From Sedimenticola sp. (GTDB taxonomy: Bacteria; Pseudomonadota; Gammaproteobacteria; Chromatiales; Chromatiaceae), in NCBI GenBank assembly GCA_027038775.1, contig JALWGP010000025.1, positions 1 through 5,579 of the forward strand: a stretch of 5,579 bases of DNA, read 5' to 3'. The translations under genes were made by a program, and so were the position numbers. The notes beneath the pieces were generated by a model. The model worked only from the letters and a program-made list of their open reading frames with translations, ran no database searches and had not been told where the DNA came from. Within the stretch, counting starts at the first letter, position 1. Every line of letters starts with the position of its first letter. This document shows, piece after piece, positions 1 through 5,084 of this stretch.

Positions 1-30
1 TTCCCTGCCCGTTTCCTGATCCGACAGGCA

Positions 31-55
31 GCGGCGCCCCGCCGCGAATTTTTTT
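31..55 (+). terminator. Terminator-like hairpin with T-run
   Basis: A perfect 6-bp GC stem (GCGGCG at 31-36, CGCCGC at 40-45) has a CCC loop and is followed by GAA and then seven T's (49-55). This is the form of a Rho-independent terminator for plus-strand transcription entering from the left edge. The three bases between stem and T-run weaken it. An in-frame TGA at 17-19 could be the end of an upstream gene, but too little is visible to call one. The stem also belongs to a degenerate REP unit (24-48), so the terminator role may be incidental. Confidence 0.45.
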
Positions 56-58
56 GAA

Positions 59-86
59 TTCGGCCCGGGGGCGGGCCTCCCACAGA
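59..86 (-). repeat. REP-like unit A
   Basis: A 28-bp unit read on the minus strand with head TGTGGGAG and tail CGAA. The stem is perfect: GGCCCG (62-67) pairs with CGGGCC (72-77) across a GGGG loop (CCCC on the unit's own strand). It is the best-preserved minus-strand unit. Confidence 0.75.
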
Positions 87-95
87 GGGGTGAAA

Positions 96-123
96 TTCGG
101 TCCGGGGACGGGCCTCCCACAGA
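96..123 (-). repeat. REP-like unit B
   Basis: A 28-bp copy of unit A, 9 bp beyond it, with substitutions at 101 (T for C) and 108 (A for G). The stem (99-104 with 109-114) keeps pairing apart from one G-T position. Confidence 0.7.
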
Positions 124-131
124 GAAGGAAG

Positions 132-159
132 TTCGGTCCCGGGGCGGGCCTCCTACAGC
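132..159 (-). repeat. REP-like unit C
   Basis: A diverged copy of units A and B, 8 bp beyond B. Its head is TGTAGGAG instead of TGTGGGAG and its inner stem is less well paired. Its head faces that of unit D: CTCCTACA (150-157) and TGTGGGAG (163-170) form an imperfect inverted repeat around five bases. Confidence 0.65.
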
Positions 160-162
160 CGA

Positions 163-189
163 TGTGGGAGCGGCGCCCCCGCCGCGAAC
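163..189 (+). repeat. REP-like unit D
   Basis: A plus-strand unit with head TGTGGGAG (163-170), a perfect stem GCGGCG (170-175) to CGCCGC (180-185), a CCCC loop and a CGAA tail. Layout, head, loop and tail match unit A, but the stem sequence differs, so this is a second stem type. The unit stops just before the small hairpin at the end of the TlpA-like gene. Confidence 0.75.
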
Positions 190-202
190 CGGCAGAAGCC
201 GG
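189..202 (-). other. Hairpin abutting the end of the TlpA-like gene
   Basis: CCGGC (189-193) and GCCGG (198-202) form a 5-bp stem with a four-base loop directly after the minus-strand stop codon at 203-205. No T-run follows in the minus direction, so it is not a standard intrinsic terminator. With the adjacent unit D hairpin it could protect the operon mRNA from 3' decay or slow polymerase. That role is inferred from position only. Confidence 0.4.
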
Positions 203-712
203 TCAACGCGCTCTGAGTTCCAGCACCTTCTCCAGCAGCGCCGGATCGTCCCACTCGCGGCCGCCGATGGCGCGGTAGACGATGCGCCCGTCAGGGTCCA
301 CCACGTAGGTGGTGGGCAGCCCGCGCACGCCCCAGGGACCCACCACCTCGGAATTCTCATCCAGCAGCAGAGGGAAGGTGACGGGATAGTCGGCGGTGAA
401 CTGGAAGATGGTGTCCTCGTCTTCCCCCACGTTGATGGCGATGAGCACCACGTCCTTGTCCTTCGTCTTCTGCCAGGCACGTTCCATGGAGGGCATCTCG
501 GCACGGCAGGGGGGACACCAAGTGGCCCAGAAGTTGACGATGAGCACCTTGCCGCGGTAGTCGGCCAGGCGGTGCTCGTTGCCGTCGAGATCCCTGAGCG
601 TGAAATCGGGCGCCTGCGGCCGGTCAGGCACCTCGGTCATGCCCTTGCCGGGCTTCACGGCCAGGGCCGGCGCGGTCGCCAGAAGAAAGAGGAGTACGAG
701 AATCTTGCGCAT
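203..712 (-). CDS. TlpA-family periplasmic thioredoxin-like protein
   Basis: A 169-residue secreted thioredoxin-fold protein of the TlpA/ResA type, which reduces or exchanges disulfides outside the inner membrane. Residues 1-18 form a short signal peptide (basic start, hydrophobic run, likely cut after ALA at 16-18), though an uncleaved anchor is possible. The mature part has the family's APDFTLRDLDG opening (about 34-44), the active-site motif WCPPC (Cys66 and Cys69), and the cis-proline loop GLPTTY (131-136, Pro133). Length is normal. The ATG lies 1 bp after the stop of the upstream gene, and a GGAG Shine-Dalgarno sequence (720-723) precedes it by 7 bases, so the genes are very probably cotranscribed. 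The natural partner is unknown. Cytochrome c maturation, metal-site assembly, or a role on the unknown protein encoded just upstream are all possible. Confidence 0.93.
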   Translation of the reverse strand: MRKILVLLFLLATAPALAVKPGKGMTEVPDRPQAPDFTLRDLDGNEHRLADYRGKVLIVNFWATWCPPCRAEMPSMERAWQKTKDKDVVLIAINVGEDEDTIFQFTADYPVTFPLLLDENSEVVGPWGVRGLPTTYVVDPDGRIVYRAIGGREWDDPALLEKVLELRAR

Positions 713-713
713 G

Positions 714-1295
714 TCAGGGCTCCGGAAGTTTTTCGGGTGCGCACTCGAGTCCCTCCACCAGGGCTTCCAGCGGCTTCCCGCCCACCGTGATTCGCAGGCG
801 AAGGCCGAACCGGCTGCCGGGCGGAAGGCCGTAGCTGGTCATGCCCCAGTTGTAGTCACCGGGCTCGAAGTGCTGCCGGGTGGGCATGAGCGACCAGTTG
901 AAGGCGATCCTGCCGGCCTTCGACACCTGTGCTTCGGCGAGGCGCTCCTCCCACCGCTGGCGGGTGATCATGGGCGATTCCCGGCCGTCGTGCAATACCC
1001 GCCAGTCATCGAGATCGAAATCGAGCGGCTCTCCGCCATCGTTGCGGAACATGGAGCCGAAGAGGCAGCCACGCGCCACCTGGTCCGCCGCCCGCGGCGT
1101 GAAGCCCCGCGCCAGCAGGTAGGCCCGCGTCTGGTCGGGCAGCCGCTGCACCAGGCGCAGCGAGATGCCGTCATGGCGCCACTCCCAGGTCTTGAGCCCG
1201 GTCTGCTCCCCCACCTCCACGGTGACCTCCGCCCCGGCGCCGCCAGAGAGAAACGCCGCGGCCAGCAGGAAAAACCGGCCCCGATCAGGAAGCAT
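714..1295 (-). CDS. Exported protein of unknown function
   Basis: A 193-residue protein that I do not recognise. Residues 1-22 look like a signal peptide (arginines at 5 and 7, a hydrophobic stretch from about 9, likely cleavage after AGA at 20-22), so it should be periplasmic. The mature part is rich in aromatic and charged residues and probably mainly beta-structured, with no membrane segment after the signal. It contains only two cysteines, Cys77 and Cys185, which could form a disulfide handled by the TlpA-like protein encoded 1 bp downstream. The frame stays open upstream to 1535, but that part lies entirely inside the regulator gene in another frame and has no secretion signal. The ATG at 1295 is therefore preferred; it overlaps the regulator's end by 11 bp and has only a weak ribosome site, suggesting translational coupling. 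Confidence 0.78.
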   Translation of the reverse strand: MLPDRGRFFLLAAAFLSGGAGAEVTVEVGEQTGLKTWEWRHDGISLRLVQRLPDQTRAYLLARGFTPRAADQVARGCLFGSMFRNDGGEPLDFDLDDWRVLHDGRESPMITRQRWEERLAEAQVSKAGRIAFNWSLMPTRQHFEPGDYNWGMTSYGLPPGSRFGLRLRITVGGKPLEALVEGLECAPEKLPEP

Positions 1296-1941
1296 GGACC
1301 GGCAGTCCCCGCATGCGCCACTCGGGAAGACCGCCCGCCATGCGGCTCGCCGCCAGCCCCCGTTCGCGCAACAGGGAGACGGCGTCGAAGGCAAGCACGC
1401 AATGGGGGCCACGACAGTAGGCCACCACCTCTTTCTCCGGGTCCAGCTCGTCCAGGCGTTGCTCCAGTTCGGACAGGGGCAGGTTGATGGCACCCGGCAG
1501 ATGCCCCGCCGCATACTCTTCCGGCGGACGCACATCGATGACGGTCACCACCCCTTCCCGGATGCGCTTGAGCAGCTCCTCGGGTGAAACGGGCTCGAGC
1601 TGATCCTTGACCTGCAGGTAGCTGGAAACCAGCCTGCGAACCTCGGACAGGTGACGCTCCGCCACCTCGCGCAGGGCATTGAACAGTCGTTCCACGTCCA
1701 CGCCGGTAAGGCGGTAGAACACCTTCTGTCCCTCCTTGCGTCCCACCACCAGCCCCGCCTGCCGCAATTGCTGCAGGTGCTGCGAGGTGTTGGCGACACT
1801 CAGGCCGGACAGGCGCGCAAGCTCATCCACGCTGCGTTCGCTCTGGGCCAGGAACTCCAGCAGTTCCAGCCGGTTGCCGTTGGCCAGTCCCTTGGCGACG
1901 CGCGCAAGCTGGGTGAACAGATCTTTCTTGAAATCGGGCAT
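1285..1941 (-). CDS. ArsR-family regulator fused to a rhodanese domain
   Basis: A 218-residue two-domain cytosolic regulator. Residues 1-110 form an ArsR/SmtB winged helix, with the helix-turn-helix at about 37-65 and the wing at about 66-79 (GRKEGQKVFYRL). Residues 118-218 form a rhodanese domain with the VIDVRPPEEYAAGHLPGAINLP signature (134-155), the active-site loop CRGPHC (Cys176 to Cys181) and GGLPEW (203-208). Rhodaneses carry sulfane sulfur on the loop cysteine. The ArsR domain has no cysteine at all, so it lacks the ELCVCD-type metal site and the paired cysteines of SqrR/BigR persulfide sensors; any thiol sensing must involve Cys176 and Cys181. The ATG has a strong AGGAGG sequence 9 bases upstream. 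The gene leads a three-gene operon and faces a palindrome that is its likely operator. Which signal it senses is inference. Confidence 0.95.
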   Translation of the reverse strand: MPDFKKDLFTQLARVAKGLANGNRLELLEFLAQSERSVDELARLSGLSVANTSQHLQQLRQAGLVVGRKEGQKVFYRLTGVDVERLFNALREVAERHLSEVRRLVSSYLQVKDQLEPVSPEELLKRIREGVVTVIDVRPPEEYAAGHLPGAINLPLSELEQRLDELDPEKEVVAYCRGPHCVLAFDAVSLLRERGLAASRMAGGLPEWRMRGLPVHAS

Positions 1942-1950
1942 GTCACTCCC

Positions 1951-1956
1951 CCTCCT
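1951..1956 (-). promoter_or_regulatory. Strong Shine-Dalgarno of the ArsR-rhodanese gene
   Basis: AGGAGG on the minus strand, 9 bases before the ATG at 1941, inside a longer purine-rich tract (1947-1965). It supports that start and suggests efficient translation of the regulator, unlike the weakly signalled second gene of the operon. Confidence 0.8.
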
Positions 1957-1983
1957 CTCCTTCCTGTTCTTGTTATGACGTTC

Positions 1984-2001
1984 AAGTCCAAGCTTGAACT
2001 T
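1984..2001. promoter_or_regulatory. Palindrome, probable ArsR-type operator
   Basis: AAGTCCAAGCTTGAACTT is an 18-bp palindrome broken at one symmetric pair (1988 and 1997), centred on the perfect CAAGCTTG (1989-1996). A second register, GTTCAAG (1980-1986) and CTTGAAC (1993-1999), gives perfect 7-bp arms 6 bases apart. ArsR dimers bind AT-leaning inverted repeats of this size, usually in their own promoters. It lies between the regulator and the divergent 2053 gene and could control both. No binding evidence is available from sequence alone. Confidence 0.65.
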
Positions 2002-2008
2002 TTCCGGT

Positions 2009-2015
2009 TATGATA
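2009..2015. promoter_or_regulatory. Overlapping divergent -10-like boxes
   Basis: TATGAT (2009-2014) on the plus strand and TATCAT (2010-2015) on the minus strand occupy nearly the same bases. Plus-strand transcription from here would start near 2021 and give a leader of about 30 bases to the GTG at 2053; the palindrome would fill its -35/spacer zone. Minus-strand transcription would start near 2003, putting the palindrome just downstream of the start. Neither has a good -35 at 17-bp spacing (the best minus candidate is TTGTGC at 19 bp), so the call is tentative. Confidence 0.4.
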
Positions 2016-2038
2016 GCCCAAACCGCCCCAACAAGCAC

Positions 2039-2043
2039 AAGGG
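2039..2043 (+). promoter_or_regulatory. Ribosome-binding site deciding the GTG start at 2053
   Basis: AAGGG, 9 bases upstream of GTG 2053-2055. No ATG is available near this point in the frame, so this site is the main support for the chosen start. Confidence 0.5.
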
Positions 2044-2052
2044 CGCTCTTCC

Positions 2053-2418
2053 GTGCACCATTCCGCCAGCTCCCTGATCTTCGTCTACAATGCCGACAGC
2101 GGCTTCTTCAACACCCTGGCCGACATCGGCCACAAGGTGCTCTCGCCCGACACCTACCAATGCGACCTGTGCGCCCTCACCCACGGCTACCTCCGGGAAA
2201 AGAGCCGATGGAAGCGGTTCATCGGGACGCTGGAGATTCCCTGCGAGTTTCTGCACCGGGACCAGTTCCGCCAGAGGTTTCCCGGCAATGAAGAACCTTT
2301 GCCCGCCGTCTTCCGGCGCGACGCCAACGGCCTCCACGTCTGCCTGTCGGCAGAGGAGCTGGCCGGCTGCAGCGGCCTGGAGGAGCTGGAGCGGCTGGTC
2401 CGGGAACGCTGCCTCTGA
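2053..2418 (+). CDS. Small conserved-looking CxxC protein of unknown function
   Basis: A 121-residue soluble protein with no signal peptide or membrane segment. The opening LIFVYNADSGFFNTLADIGH (8-27) is followed by SPDTYQCDLCALTHGY (31-46), with a CxxC at Cys37 and Cys40. Further cysteines lie at 64, 97, 106 and 120. I recall similar uncharacterised proteins sharing the YNADSG and CxLCxLT stretches, but no established function. The CxxC could bind metal or act as a redox pair. The start is GTG at 2053, backed by AAGGG (2039-2043) 9 bases upstream; an in-frame TAG at 2014-2016 rules out much extension and no better start is seen. It is divergent from the ArsR-rhodanese operon with 111 bp between them, so shared control is likely. 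Its stop is 5 bp from that of the converging transporter gene. Confidence 0.85.
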   Translation: MHHSASSLIFVYNADSGFFNTLADIGHKVLSPDTYQCDLCALTHGYLREKSRWKRFIGTLEIPCEFLHRDQFRQRFPGNEEPLPAVFRRDANGLHVCLSAEELAGCSGLEELERLVRERCL

Positions 2419-2423
2419 GAAAG

Positions 2424-3329
2424 TTACAGGCTGCCCGGCGCGGCCAGGGCGCAGTTCCGCGGGTGGTCGCGCTCGATCTGGATGGTGGCGTGGCGGATGC
2501 CGAAACGCTCCGCCAGCACGTGAGAGAGCTGCTGCAGGAAGGCGTCGCTGTCGGGACAGCGGCGCACGGTGAGATGGACGGTGAGCGCCACCTCCGTAGT
2601 GCTCATGGCCCAGATGTGCAGGTCGTGGATCCCCGTCACCTCCGGAAGCCCCTCCAGATAGGCCGCCACCCGGTCGGGATCGATGTGGGCGGGAACCGCA
2701 TCCAGGGCCAGGGCCAGGGACTCCCTGAGCAGCCCCCAGGTGCTGAAGAAGATGACCACCACGATCACCAGGCTCAGGGCGGGATCCACCCACAGCCAAC
2801 CGGTTGCCAGGATCACCCCCCCCGCCGCCACAACGCCCAGGGAGACGGCGGCATCGGCGGCCATGTGCAGGAAGGCTCCGCGGATGTTGAGGTCTGCCTT
2901 CTGACCGCGCAGGAACATGAGCGCCGTGGCGGTGTTGATGACCACACCGACCAGCGCCACCCAGATGACCACCTCGCCCTGGATGGGCGCCGGCTGGCGG
3001 AACCGCTCCACCGCTTCCAGGGCGATGGCGCCCAGAGCGGAGAGCAGCAGCATGGCGCTGAAGAGGGAAGCGAGAATGGTGGCGCGGCGGTAGCCGTAGG
3101 AGCGGCGCGGGGTGGGCGGCCGGCCCGCCAGCCAGGCGGCGCCCCAGGCGAGCAGCAGGCCGAGAACGTCGCTCAGGTTGTGCCAGGCATCGGCGATGAG
3201 CGCCAGGGAACCAACCAGGAGGCCGTAGACCAGCTCCACCACCACGAACCCCAGGTTCAGGGTCACACCGATGGCAAAGGCCCTGTTGTGGGTTCCGGTT
3301 CCGGGCGCGTGATGGTGGTGGTGATGCAC
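2424..3329 (-). CDS. Cation diffusion facilitator, probable Zn(II) exporter (ZitB/CzcD type)
   Basis: A 301-residue inner-membrane antiporter expected to export Zn(II), and perhaps Co(II) or Cd(II), in exchange for protons. Six membrane helices are visible at about 18-38, 42-66, 84-106, 120-140, 152-175 and 178-200. The transport site is complete: His50 and Asp54 in DAWHNLSD (helix 2), and His155 and Asp159 in HMAADA (helix 5). This His-Asp/His-Asp set is typical of zinc-selective ZitB-type members. The C-terminal cytosolic domain (about 212-301) has the GIHDLHIWAM motif (233-242) and HATIQIE (280-286). Six histidines follow the start residue directly, a natural His-rich N-terminus. The start is GTG, with AGGGGG 7 bases upstream and 1 bp after the protease gene's stop, so the two are probably one transcript. 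The exact metal is uncertain. Confidence 0.96.
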   Translation of the reverse strand: MHHHHHHAPGTGTHNRAFAIGVTLNLGFVVVELVYGLLVGSLALIADAWHNLSDVLGLLLAWGAAWLAGRPPTPRRSYGYRRATILASLFSAMLLLSALGAIALEAVERFRQPAPIQGEVVIWVALVGVVINTATALMFLRGQKADLNIRGAFLHMAADAAVSLGVVAAGGVILATGWLWVDPALSLVIVVVIFFSTWGLLRESLALALDAVPAHIDPDRVAAYLEGLPEVTGIHDLHIWAMSTTEVALTVHLTVRRCPDSDAFLQQLSHVLAERFGIRHATIQIERDHPRNCALAAPGSL

Positions 3330-3330
3330 G

Positions 3331-4146
3331 CTACAACCCCCTGTAAACCGGGTGCGGTGCCTGCGGGTCGTAATACTTCATCATCTGCGGCACCAGCGCC
3401 TTCAGCGTCTGCTGGCGGTTGCCGGGCGACGGGTGGGTGCTGAGGAACTCCGGCGTCCCGTTTCCACCCACCTGCTCCATCTTCTGCCACAGGGTTACCG
3501 CCGCACGGGGATCGTAGCCGGCCTTCGCCGCCAGCTCGATCCCGATGCGGTCGGCCTCGGCCTCCGCCTTGCGGCTGTAGGGCAGTTCAATGGCCAGGGA
3601 GGCGGCCAGGGCCGCGCCGGTGAGGGCCGCAGTGCGGTACCTGCTGTCGTGCAGCGCCGTGGCCGAGAGCACCGCCAGCCCAAGCTGGGAAGCCAGCTGG
3701 ATGGACATCTGCTCCGCCACGTGGTTGGCCACGGCATGGGAGATCTCGTGGGCCATCACCTGGGCCAGCTCGTCGTCGGTGGGGCGGATCTTCTCCAGCA
3801 ACCCCGAGTAGACCGCCATCTTGCCGCCCGCCATGCACCAGGCGTTCACCGTCTCCGGCTCATCGATGACCACCACCTGCCACTTCCAGTTGCGCGTGTG
3901 GGGATAGTCCCGGATCGCCTCGGCCACCAGCCGGGCGGTGATCTCCTTCACCCGCCGCACCTGGGCGGGATCGTTGTCCAGCTTCCCCGCCCTGGCGTAC
4001 TTCTCCAGCATCTTCGGATAGACTTCCGCCGACGCCTGCACGGCGGAATCGGGGCTCACCAGCATGAGCTGGCTGCGCCCGGTGGGCGTGGTGGTACAGC
4101 CTGCAAGGACCAGCCCCAGAAGCAGGGCTGCGATTCTCGCCTTCAT
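3331..4146 (-). CDS. M48-family metalloprotease, lipoprotein (LoiP/YggG-like)
   Basis: A 271-residue zinc endopeptidase anchored to an envelope membrane, with a likely role in quality control of envelope proteins. Residues 1-16 are a lipoprotein signal peptide with lipobox LAGC, giving lipidated Cys17; Thr18 at +2 does not signal inner-membrane retention, so outer-membrane sorting is expected. The zinc site is complete: HEISH (133-137, ligands His133 and His137, catalytic Glu134) and third ligand Glu195 in the EAEAD motif (195-199). The C-terminal STHPSP (236-241) is typical of the periplasmic M48 proteases. Length fits single-domain LoiP-like members; there is no TPR region as in BepA. The ATG at 4146 gives a proper lipoprotein signal. 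The gene is first in a unit with the zinc exporter, and divergent from ubiA. Confidence 0.95.
   Translation of the reverse strand: MKARIAALLLGLVLAGCTTTPTGRSQLMLVSPDSAVQASAEVYPKMLEKYARAGKLDNDPAQVRRVKEITARLVAEAIRDYPHTRNWKWQVVVIDEPETVNAWCMAGGKMAVYSGLLEKIRPTDDELAQVMAHEISHAVANHVAEQMSIQLASQLGLAVLSATALHDSRYRTAALTGAALAASLAIELPYSRKAEAEADRIGIELAAKAGYDPRAAVTLWQKMEQVGGNGTPEFLSTHPSPGNRQQTLKALVPQMMKYYDPQAPHPVYRGL
3337..3342 (-). promoter_or_regulatory. Ribosome-binding site supporting the GTG start of the transporter
   Basis: AGGGGG on the minus strand, 7 bases before GTG (3327-3329), lying inside the last codons of the protease gene. It supports inclusion of the His6 stretch in the protein; the next in-frame candidate, a GTG at residue 22, would cut into the first membrane helix. 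Confidence 0.6.
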
Positions 4147-4211
4147 TTCCCTGGACCCCGTTTTGGTATCATTTCCAAGTTGCGCCCATTCTACTATTTG
4201 CGGAGTTCGCG
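4147..4211. promoter_or_regulatory. Divergent promoter region between protease and ubiA genes
   Basis: A 65-bp, relatively AT-rich spacer that must hold the start signals for both flanking transcripts. TACTAT (4192-4197) could be a -10 for ubiA, but it would place transcription start only a few bases before the gene and its -35 is poor. On the minus strand ATGATA/TGATAC (4166-4172) is a weak -10 candidate for the protease. No clear operator or inverted repeat is seen. Confidence 0.4.
4202..4205 (+). promoter_or_regulatory. Ribosome-binding site supporting the TTG start of ubiA
   Basis: GGAG, 6 bases before TTG (4212-4214). It decides the start: translation begins [10 protein letters not shown] and leads into the normal UbiA N-terminus, whereas the next ATG (4261) would remove part of the conserved RLDKPIG region. 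Confidence 0.6.
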
Positions 4212-5084
4212 TTGGAAAACGCCCTGAGAGAAGGCCGCTGGCTCCTCTACGCCCGCCTCATGCGGCTGGACAAGCCCATCGGCATCATGCTGCTGCTGTG
4301 GCCCACCCTCTGGGCCCTGTGGATCGCCGGCGAGGGCCACCCACGACCCTGGGTGGTGGGGGTCTTCGTCGCCGGGGTGGTGCTCATGCGCTCTGCCGGC
4401 TGTGTCATCAACGACTTCGCCGACCGCGACTTCGACCGCCACGTGAAGCGCACCGCCGAGCGGCCCATCACCTCGGGCCGGGTGTCGCCGAAAGAAGCGC
4501 TGGTGCTCTTTGCGCTCCTCGCCGGGCTGGCCCTGCTGCTGGTGCTCACCCTCAACACCCTGACCCTGCTGCTCTCCCTGGTGGGCGCCTTCCTCGCCGC
4601 CAGCTACCCCTTCACCAAGCGGCTCACCCACCTGCCCCAGGCCTACCTGGGTGCCGCCTTCGGCTGGGCCGTGCCCATGGCCTTCGCCGCCCAGACCGGC
4701 TCGGTGGACCCGCGCAGCTGGTGGATCTTCCTCGCCGTGGTCCTCTGGGCCGTGGTCTACGACACCATGTACGCCATGGTGGACCGGGACGACGACCTGA
4801 AGATCGGCATCAAGTCCACCGCCATCCTCTTCGGCCGCCACGACCGGCTCGTCATCGGCCTGCTGCAGCTGGCCATGCTGCTGGTGCTGGCGAAGGTGGG
4901 GCTCGCCTTCGGGCTGGGGGGGTTCTACTACCTCGGTCTGGGCGTGGCGGCGCTGCTGATGGGCTACCACCAGTGGCTCATCCGCCACCGTGACCGGGCC
5001 CGCTGCTTCCGCGCCTTCCTGCACAACCAGTGGGTGGGCACGGTGATCTTCGCCGGCATCTTCCTCGACTACCTGCTGCGATGA
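4212..5084 (+). CDS. ubiA: 4-hydroxybenzoate polyprenyltransferase
   Basis: A 290-residue integral inner-membrane enzyme that joins a long polyprenyl chain to 4-hydroxybenzoate, the first membrane step of ubiquinone synthesis. Visible signatures are [19 protein letters not shown] (18-36), the first Asp-rich motif NDFADRDFD (67-75, Asp68, Asp71, Asp75) with the following [10 protein letters not shown] (80-89), and the second motif [13 protein letters not shown] (183-195). The Asp motifs bind Mg-diphosphate of the prenyl donor. Eight or nine membrane helices are evident. Length matches bacterial UbiA (about 290). The start is TTG with GGAG 6 bases upstream. ubiC, which makes the substrate and often sits next to ubiA, is not immediately upstream; the neighbour there is the divergent protease. 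The stop overlaps the start of bioA (ATGA), so the two are cotranscribed. Confidence 0.97.
   Translation: MENALREGRWLLYARLMRLDKPIGIMLLLWPTLWALWIAGEGHPRPWVVGVFVAGVVLMRSAGCVINDFADRDFDRHVKRTAERPITSGRVSPKEALVLFALLAGLALLLVLTLNTLTLLLSLVGAFLAASYPFTKRLTHLPQAYLGAAFGWAVPMAFAAQTGSVDPRSWWIFLAVVLWAVVYDTMYAMVDRDDDLKIGIKSTAILFGRHDRLVIGLLQLAMLLVLAKVGLAFGLGGFYYLGLGVAALLMGYHQWLIRHRDRARCFRAFLHNQWVGTVIFAGIFLDYLLR

Larger units (their letters stand above)
24..189. repeat. REP/BIME-like array of five palindromic units
   Basis: Five short palindromic units lie in the gap downstream of the TlpA-like gene. Unit 1 (24-48, plus) has a degenerate head. Units A (59-86), B (96-123) and C (132-159) are in minus orientation with a 36-37 bp period. 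Unit D (163-189) is in plus orientation. Seen 5'->3', the intact units have a head TGTGGGAG or TGTAGGAG, a 5-bp GC stem arm, a four-base C-rich loop, the opposite arm and a CGAA tail. C and D meet head to head, and unit 1 and A meet tail to tail. REP elements of this type, with a GTGG/GTAG head, are mobilised in trans by RAYT transposases. No RAYT gene is in this window. Confidence 0.8.

Noticed and set aside
1..19. Possible C-terminal end of an upstream plus-strand gene (in-frame TGA at 17-19)
   Set aside because: Only five codons are visible. The terminator-like hairpin 12 bases further on fits the idea, but no coding call can be supported.
59..159. Three 28-bp repeats at a 36-37 bp period, superficially like a small CRISPR array
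   Set aside because: The intervals are only 8-9 bp, too short for spacers. The repeats are strong hairpins with REP heads, vary between copies, and inverted copies flank them.
54..278. Plus-strand open frame through the repeat region
   Set aside because: It runs through REP hairpins into the antisense of the TlpA-like gene, with low-complexity Gly/Arg/Pro content and no ribosome site or recognisable domain.
579..1487. 302-codon plus-strand frame opposite the thioredoxin operon
   Set aside because: It crosses three real minus-strand genes and their boundaries, with Arg/Pro/Gly-rich shadow composition.
1296..1535. N-terminal extension of the exported unknown protein to an ATG at 1535
   Set aside because: This part lies within the rhodanese coding sequence in another frame, has Trp/Arg/Cys-rich shadow composition, and would bury the clear signal peptide that begins at 1295.
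2008..2799. 263-codon minus-strand frame spanning the CxxC gene and the transporter 3' end
   Set aside because: It overlaps the transporter in another frame and is antisense to the 2053 gene; its N-terminal half is Gly/Arg/Pro repeats typical of a shadow frame.
2463..3443. 326-codon plus-strand frame opposite the zinc exporter
   Set aside because: It is the antisense of a well-supported membrane protein, low in hydrophobic structure and high in Gly/His/Gln; no motif is recognisable.
3352..4227. 291-codon plus-strand frame opposite the M48 protease
   Set aside because: It is antisense to a gene with a complete HEXXH site and lipobox, and reads on into the ubiA start region in the wrong frame.
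4194..5024. 276-codon minus-strand frame opposite ubiA
   Set aside because: Its composition (Gln/Glu/Gly/His-rich, no domain) is that of a GC-rich antisense shadow, and ubiA on the other strand is unmistakable.
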